Shown here piece after piece: positions 60,186 to 64,000 of a stretch of 64,000 nucleotides of DNA; within the stretch, counting starts at the first letter, position 1; each line of letters begins with the position of its first letter. The notes under the pieces are model-generated. The model did no database searches, was not told the DNA's origin, and saw only the letters and a program-made list of their open reading frames with translations. Source of the DNA: Chrysoperla carnea (taxonomy: Eukaryota; Arthropoda; Insecta; Neuroptera; Chrysopidae); contig NC_058342.1 in NCBI RefSeq assembly GCF_905475395.1, forward strand, positions 34,926,140 to 34,990,139. Direction: 5' to 3'. The translations under genes were made by a program, and so were the position numbers.

Positions 60186-61188
60186 TATTATAAGAAAATT
60201 TACATATACCATCTTCCCGTATTAAAATATTGCGAAAATATTATGTAAATAATGAACAAATAAGGGTAAAATTTCATATATGTTTTGTATTGTGTGTGAT
60301 TAGAGGGTTTGAGGGGGGTAGTAATTTCTGTCTGAACACAAAAAAAAAGTTTATTTATATAAAACCACCCGCATATATAGAAAATAAATTTGTGTATATG
60401 TTCCCGAAAAACATAGAAAAAAAAAAGTGTAAATACAACACATTTTTAAAATCCTGTTTATTTATGTGAAAAATAATTTTTTTTTTTTATTATAAATATA
60501 TACCAACCCCCATACAACTATTTAATTAACCTTTTTGAATATTTAACATAAACCTGGAACAAGAAACAATTAACAAAGTTAACTGTTTAAATACTCTAAT
60601 TATGGATTAAAAAATATTAATTTTAGGATGCTAAATAAAGTTTTTTTAATTCAATCCCTTGCAGTAGCCCAAGATCCAATATCTCGAAAACTCCAGGTTT
60701 CCCAGTCAAGAAGGGATGAAAAAAATTTTGTCTCAAATTTAGATATCAAAATTTCGATTTAGTGGCCTAAAAAATACCAAGGAAATCTCGAATTATATAC
60801 TCGATTATCCTCAGTTTCCAGAGTGTATATACAGGAACGAGGATTTCGAATATAGATTGTTCAGGAAAAATTCGAACAAAAGGGTATTTTATGAAAACGA
60901 TATTGACTTTATTATTGTATTAAAATAATACAATAATTATATTATATTTCGAAGTCTATTTAAGTTTATTTCGAAGTGGTGTATGAATTGTTCTGTGTAA
61001 ACATATAAGCACCAAGGAATATATTGGGTATAGAAATATATTGTCCATTGTTCAATTGGCTTGTCGCCAAAATATTAAAACAAACAAGTTTACTCTTAAC
61101 ATGTACACTTCGAATATCTTAGAATTGTACACGAAAAACATGGGGAAGGAATATTATTGATATTTTAATGTGATATTGAGAAATCAAG

Positions 61189-61192
<4 letters not shown>
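60186..61192. other. AT-rich DNA, nothing recognised
   Basis: Short frames only; no repeat boundary or gene. Confidence 0.4.

Positions 61193-61232
<40 letters not shown>
61193..61232. repeat. (TA)20 microsatellite
   Basis: An uninterrupted run of about 20 AT dinucleotides. Likely length-variable. Confidence 0.95.
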
Positions 61233-61234
<2 letters not shown>

Positions 61235-61731
61235 ATGTATATACCTTCTTGAAGACAACAACTTCTCATACCTCGAATCATGTTTTACTTCGAATTATAA
61301 CGACAAATGTTGTGCTTTTCATAACGTTAATTACTTCTTTCCTTTATTTTTCCTAGGGTTTACCAAAATCATTTCTTATTTTTGGTTTTAATACAAAAAT
61401 TTCTGCTTGCCACATTTGATTGAATTATAAATCAACTGTAATGAATATAAATTATGTCCGCCGGAAGGGGTAAACTTTCGAGTGGAGCCAATATGAAACC
61501 AAATACCTTTTAATGTATATTTCATCATGAGAGTATTCCTTTAAGGGTAGTGCCAAACCGAAGAAGTATGACAGGGTCATTTTTCAGGGGACTAAATTTT
61601 TTTTCTTAGTGCACACTCTAGTAATAAAATTTCTTCTCTGAAGGCCCCTAAAAATTTAACTGGTTAATTATGATATAATAATGGACAACTATGCTAAGTT
61701 TCATTAAATTCTGAATGCAAAGTCTATTACC

Positions 61732-62377
61732 TTAAGGATGTATGAGCATGACAACAATGTTTGATTTAAAGGCTCAAAATTTGTTTGTAGGTAGTCTTTT
61801 ACTCAAAGAATATGTGGTTTAAATTTCAGCTTAGGTAACCGTGCAAATTTTTAAGAAAAAAGTCATTAAAAATCGATATAAAATACATTGGCTCTTATGG
61901 AGGAATCTCAAAAAACGACATATTTTGGAAGTTTTTGATAATTTTCATTTGGAATGAATGAAAACAAACTAAAAAAAAACTTTTTAATAGAAAGTAACCT
62001 ATTAGCAATGAATTAGAAAAGAAAAAAATTAAGTGTCACCGTCCATATAAGGGATGTAAGAGCAGGGTAGATTAAGGGTTGAAATTATTTTTATCTTATT
62101 TTCAACTTTGAAGATGAATTTTGTTATAACTTCATGAATGTGGACGAAAAATAAGAATAAAATTTTTCGATATGTGTCTTGGTTTTCGAAATATCGAAAG
62201 CTAAATAATTAAACAAAATTTTCAATTTTCGATATTTTGAAAATTGCTCCAGATATCGAAAAATTTTATTCTTACTTTTCGTCTTATATCGTCCAGTAAT
62301 AATATAAATTTATCATCAAAATTGAAAATATCTATTTTTAAATTTATGCCCCCACTACCATGCTCATACATCCTTAA
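61732..62377. mobile_element. TTAA-flanked inverted-repeat element, 646 bp
   Basis: The left end TTAAGGATGTATGAGCATG is perfectly mirrored by CATGCTCATACATCCTTAA on the right. Further pairing extends inside (TTTTTCGATATGTGTC region against ATATCGAAAAATTTTATTC). No transposase is encoded. Same terminal family as 30389-30564. Confidence 0.8.
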
Positions 62378-64000
62378 ACAACTTAGGTTTACTTTTCGAA
62401 AGAAATATTGGACATCCATAATCGAAATAATACACAAAAGACAACAAACAGTATTATATGAATAACCAAAACTCATTCTGTGAGTAGAAATATTTGGTGA
62501 ACATTATGTATATATTTATTTGAAATCTTATTTCGTATGTCTGAATGATATTTACCCATAATATCTTACACCGACTTCATACTTCATACTTCTACTGATT
62601 CTTCGTTTATGTAGGTAGATGCTAGGTATGTATATTTCAATTTCATTATTATTGATAAGCTTGGAATATATGAAAACTGAATTTATAATCTAGGAAAACA
62701 ATACTATTCGTGTAAAACAATGTTTAACAATATTACAATTAACAGGAGTTAGATTTATTTTGTTTTATCCATTTTCAAATATACTTCCATATTTCATTTT
62801 TTTTAAATTCATATCAGTGAAGTAAGCGATCCGTTTTCCTTCGAAAAAGCTGTTTGCGGGATGGATTGACTTACGGGTTTTTGCATTGGCTTCAGAAAAT
62901 TAACCTAAAAGCCGCCTAAAACCCGCCATTGGGGTGAAGAGGGTTTATATCGTAAAGTAAATAAGATAGTTTTTAAAAGATTTTAAAAAGGTCAAAATCC
63001 TAAAGTAACCCGAAATTTAAGCTATTGCTATTAATCAATTCCTTTTTGCTCCTTTCGGAGATCTGAAAAACTATCATAACGAAATAGACCATTTCTTTGC
63101 AAGTTAAGACTTGCAAAGTCTTCAAGACAACCCCTAAAATTTTCAGAATTGATTTAGACTTTTTTAATGTTTTCTTACATCATTTTTCAGTTTGTTCAAA
63201 CATTGTGTTTGGAGTGTTTTTTTGAGAATAATAAATGATATAATTCTATTTAAAAGATAATCTAGGAAGCGTTTTTCGCGTAGATGTATATGGGAGTAGA
63301 ACGATGTATTAAAGGCAAAAATGTTTTACATATTACATGAGATACCGGTACCACTAATTAGAAACACAATTATTTTATTCAGACACGGTGATATGATATT
63401 ATTTTCTAACAGAATATGAGTTTGAGTCGCGAAGGGTGTAATTTTCTGTTTTAGATGTGAAACAGTCATAATATTGCAATACCGTCATTTTTTAGCGATG
63501 TAGATGTAGATTATGGTGATGATGATGATAGAGAGGCAAGGGGATTATATTTGTCGCGACTCAGTGAACACCTTTTAACTTAATACAATTATAAAATGTG
63601 TAAAACCTCAAGAAGTTATCTTGCTTATATTATATAATTCTCATACCAATATTCTGATTAAGAAAATGTTTCTTGCTTATTTTTATTTTCTGCGTTGGAA
63701 AAATTTCAAGTTTATTTACTTTTCTGCATTGTTGCAATTTGGAGTGAGGTTTCAGCTGTATACTGCATCGTACAGTGGAGTATTTATACAAAATTTCCCG
63801 ACAAAAGTCTTTTGTTTTGTATTGAAAGTTGTTTTTTGGTGTAGTTAGATAACCATTCCATCACAAATAGGTCTTAACCTCATCCCCAGCCTGTTTTGTA
63901 AGCAGCAATCTACCTACTCTAGGTGCTCTCGATTTACCGTGTCATTCAATTTATCTTTGTTGTATTTGTTAATGCAATTAAGTAAGAATTTTTTTTTATA
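62378..64000. other. AT-rich DNA to window edge, nothing recognised
   Basis: No supported exon on either strand. A small (GAT)n cluster, GGTGATGATGATGATAGAG, lies near 63515. Confidence 0.35.

Overview
This is nuclear DNA from an insect. The evidence is spliced genes with GT-AG introns, strongly AT-rich non-coding DNA, telomere-like TTAGG variants, and three conserved genes whose predicted proteins match insect families. The order of insect cannot be fixed from the sequence. There are no bacterial operons, CRISPR arrays or viral genes.

Layout. (1) 677-8415, plus strand: Dicer-1, the miRNA-processing Dicer. It lacks its N-terminal exon(s), which lie left of the window. (2) 8.4-18.9 kb: intergenic DNA packed with repeats: a TA-flanked MITE, a telomere-like compound array, a palindromic satellite, and an internally deleted hAT transposon with a perfect 8-bp target duplication. 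(3) 18894-28211, plus strand: a complete three-exon EHD-family ATPase (Past1), with MITEs and satellites in its introns. (4) 28.2-42.6 kb: intergenic; an inverted copy of the satellite seen at the left edge, a 46-bp minisatellite, and hAT- and TTAA-flanked MITEs. (5) 42595-57555, minus strand: FoxP, at least eleven coding exons plus one alternative exon, with the first exon(s) probably to the right. (6) 57.6-64 kb: FoxP upstream intron or flank with a dead LINE fragment, a pogo-like MITE carrying a tRNA-derived SINE, a (TA)n run and a long TTAA-flanked element. I assigned exon joins by reading phase and splice sites; all three genes join in frame without a gap.

Most informative observations. 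FoxP has two alternative exons for the second half of the forkhead domain. One keeps the canonical recognition-helix histidine. The other replaces it with threonine and adds an AT-hook-like RGRPRK motif; its TAA stop overlaps a usable splice donor of matching phase, so it could be either a terminal exon or a mutually exclusive cassette. The two introns flanking the upstream forkhead exon consist mostly of MITEs lying about 20 bp from splice donors. Several DNA-transposon-like elements carry tRNA-like modules with A- and B-box motifs. Two satellite families recur at distant places, one in opposite orientations and one whose unit is itself a long palindrome.

The three genes are not an obvious pathway: small-RNA biogenesis, endocytic recycling and neural transcription control. 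I see no sign of a shared promoter or operon-like arrangement. Past1 and FoxP are convergent.
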